From: Petrolisthes cinctipes
Taxonomy: Eukaryota > Arthropoda > Malacostraca > Decapoda > Porcellanidae
DNA: 64,000 nucleotides
Direction: 5' to 3'
NCBI GenBank assembly: GCA_033782935.1
Contig: JAWQEG010000169.1
Span: forward strand, 186,001 to 250,000
Below the pieces are notes generated by a model. It saw only the letters and a program-made list of their open reading frames with translations, ran no database searches and was not told the DNA's origin. Within the stretch, counting starts at the first letter, position 1. Every line of letters starts with the position of its first letter. Below are positions 63,854 through 64,000 of the stretch, piece after piece. The translations under genes and the position numbers were made by a program.

Positions 63854-64000
63854 GTAGTCATGTACAGATCGCTTCTGGGACCCCAAAATATCGAATTTTC
63901 GGGTGTTTTGAGCCTGAATTTGAGATATAAACGGGTACTGAAGATGCATGCACTTTTGGGCACCTAAAACATCGATTTTGAGCATGTTTTGGTCCTGTAT
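63854..64000 (+). repeat. Partial M monomer at the right window edge
   Basis: The GGTACTGAAGATGCATGCAC-TTTTGGGC form typical of M is present, and the window ends before the monomer does. The array therefore continues past 64,000, and another M-S-S cassette is expected there. Confidence 0.8.

Larger units (their letters stand above)
1..64000. repeat. Higher-order tandem satellite array filling the window
   Basis: A unit carrying the landmarks GTAGGCATGTACAG, GGGACCCC, AAATATCGAATTTT, GAGATAT, AAATATCGATTTT and CTAACACGGA recurs without interruption from end to end. Measured from the g of GTAGG, successive monomers between 76 and 7256 are 147-178 bp long (43 monomers, mean 167 bp). All monomers read in the same direction; I found no inverted unit, no gap and no non-satellite insertion. 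Such arrays are typical of eukaryotic heterochromatin, often centromeric or pericentromeric, but nothing in the sequence proves centromere function. The family is not one I recognise. Both ends of the window are inside monomers, so the array is longer than 64 kb. Confidence 0.98.
59416..64000. repeat. Right-hand tail, composite of earlier variants
   Basis: 59.4-60.1 kb resembles 15.6-16.3 kb. 60.4-61.8 kb resembles the 15-mer but with CCCCAGAATATCG and GGGACCGCTAAATATCG in place of the derived U1 forms. A two-monomer loss occurs near 61.81 kb. The cassette at 62036 follows, then the TTTTGCGCACC/TTTTAAGCATG/GAATTATCGGG group near 63.11-63.23 kb. One monomer near 59.5 kb has GGGACCCAAAATATCG, two bases short. 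Confidence 0.8.

Noticed and set aside
1..64000. CRISPR array
   Set aside because: Units of 147-178 bp are repeated over their whole length with no unique spacers, and no cas-like gene is present.
1..64000. Transposable element insertions or long terminal repeats
   Set aside because: No break in the monomer succession, no target-site duplication, no terminal inverted repeats and no reverse-transcriptase or transposase reading frame was seen.
1..64000. rRNA, tRNA or telomeric repeats
   Set aside because: No conserved rRNA or tRNA boxes and no short G-rich telomere motif in tandem; every stretch reads as satellite monomer.
1..64000. Bacterial or phage origin
   Set aside because: A 64-kb pure tandem satellite with nested HORs and no coding sequence does not fit a prokaryotic replicon.
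1..64000. Assignment to a named plant centromeric satellite because of the 176-bp length
   Set aside because: Many unrelated satellites share a period near 170-180 bp, and I could not match this sequence to any family I know.

Overview
The whole 64 kb is one uninterrupted, head-to-tail satellite DNA array. I see no gene, RNA gene, transposon, CRISPR array or unique-sequence island. A repeating unit of about 147-178 bp runs from the first base to the last, always in the same orientation, and both window edges cut through it. About 383 monomers fit, from a mean of 167 bp over the 43 monomers I measured between 76 and 7256. GC is about 39% (68/176 in one hand-counted monomer). This points to a eukaryotic nuclear genome and a heterochromatic locus, possibly a centromere or pericentromere. 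I do not recognise the satellite family or the species, and centromere identity is inference only.

The array is organised at several nested levels. (1) The long monomer is itself two diverged 88-bp halves: 58 of 88 positions match without a gap in the monomer at 1255-1430. (2) Monomers fall into three size classes: long (L, 176-178 bp), short (S, 147-148 bp, missing a 29-bp block between two ATAT copies) and intermediate (M, 169 bp, missing 8 bp). (3) L, S and M variants are joined in fixed orders into higher-order repeats (HORs). The measured ones are 10-mer 1,639 bp, 11-mer 1,842 bp, 13-mer about 2,140 bp and 15-mer 2,495 bp. (4) These were duplicated again as larger blocks of 3,320, 4,308, 5,455, 7,772 and 7,859 bp spacing, many nearly identical by eye.

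Layout: 1-4,884 is an irregular L/S mix without M monomers. 4,885-9,155 is two tandem 13-mers. 8,552-17,167 is a clean 4,308-bp tandem duplication. 16,575-22,355 holds two copies of a 2.46-kb block at 3,320 bp spacing. 22,356-29,162 is a mosaic of short shared pieces. 29,163-32,846 is two tandem 11-mers. 32,993-37,288 is 15-mer units. 29,430-37,288 is then repeated whole as 37,289-45,147, followed by more 15-mer units to 48,336. 48,337-59,415 is built of blocks shared at 2,463, 3,316, 5,455 and 7,772 bp. 59,416-64,000 is a tail related to several earlier parts.

Nothing here works as a gene set. The many open frames on the minus strand are a by-product of satellite composition. What can be read is the history: repeated unequal exchange, visible as chimeric monomers at block junctions and as shared single-base variants that order the duplications.
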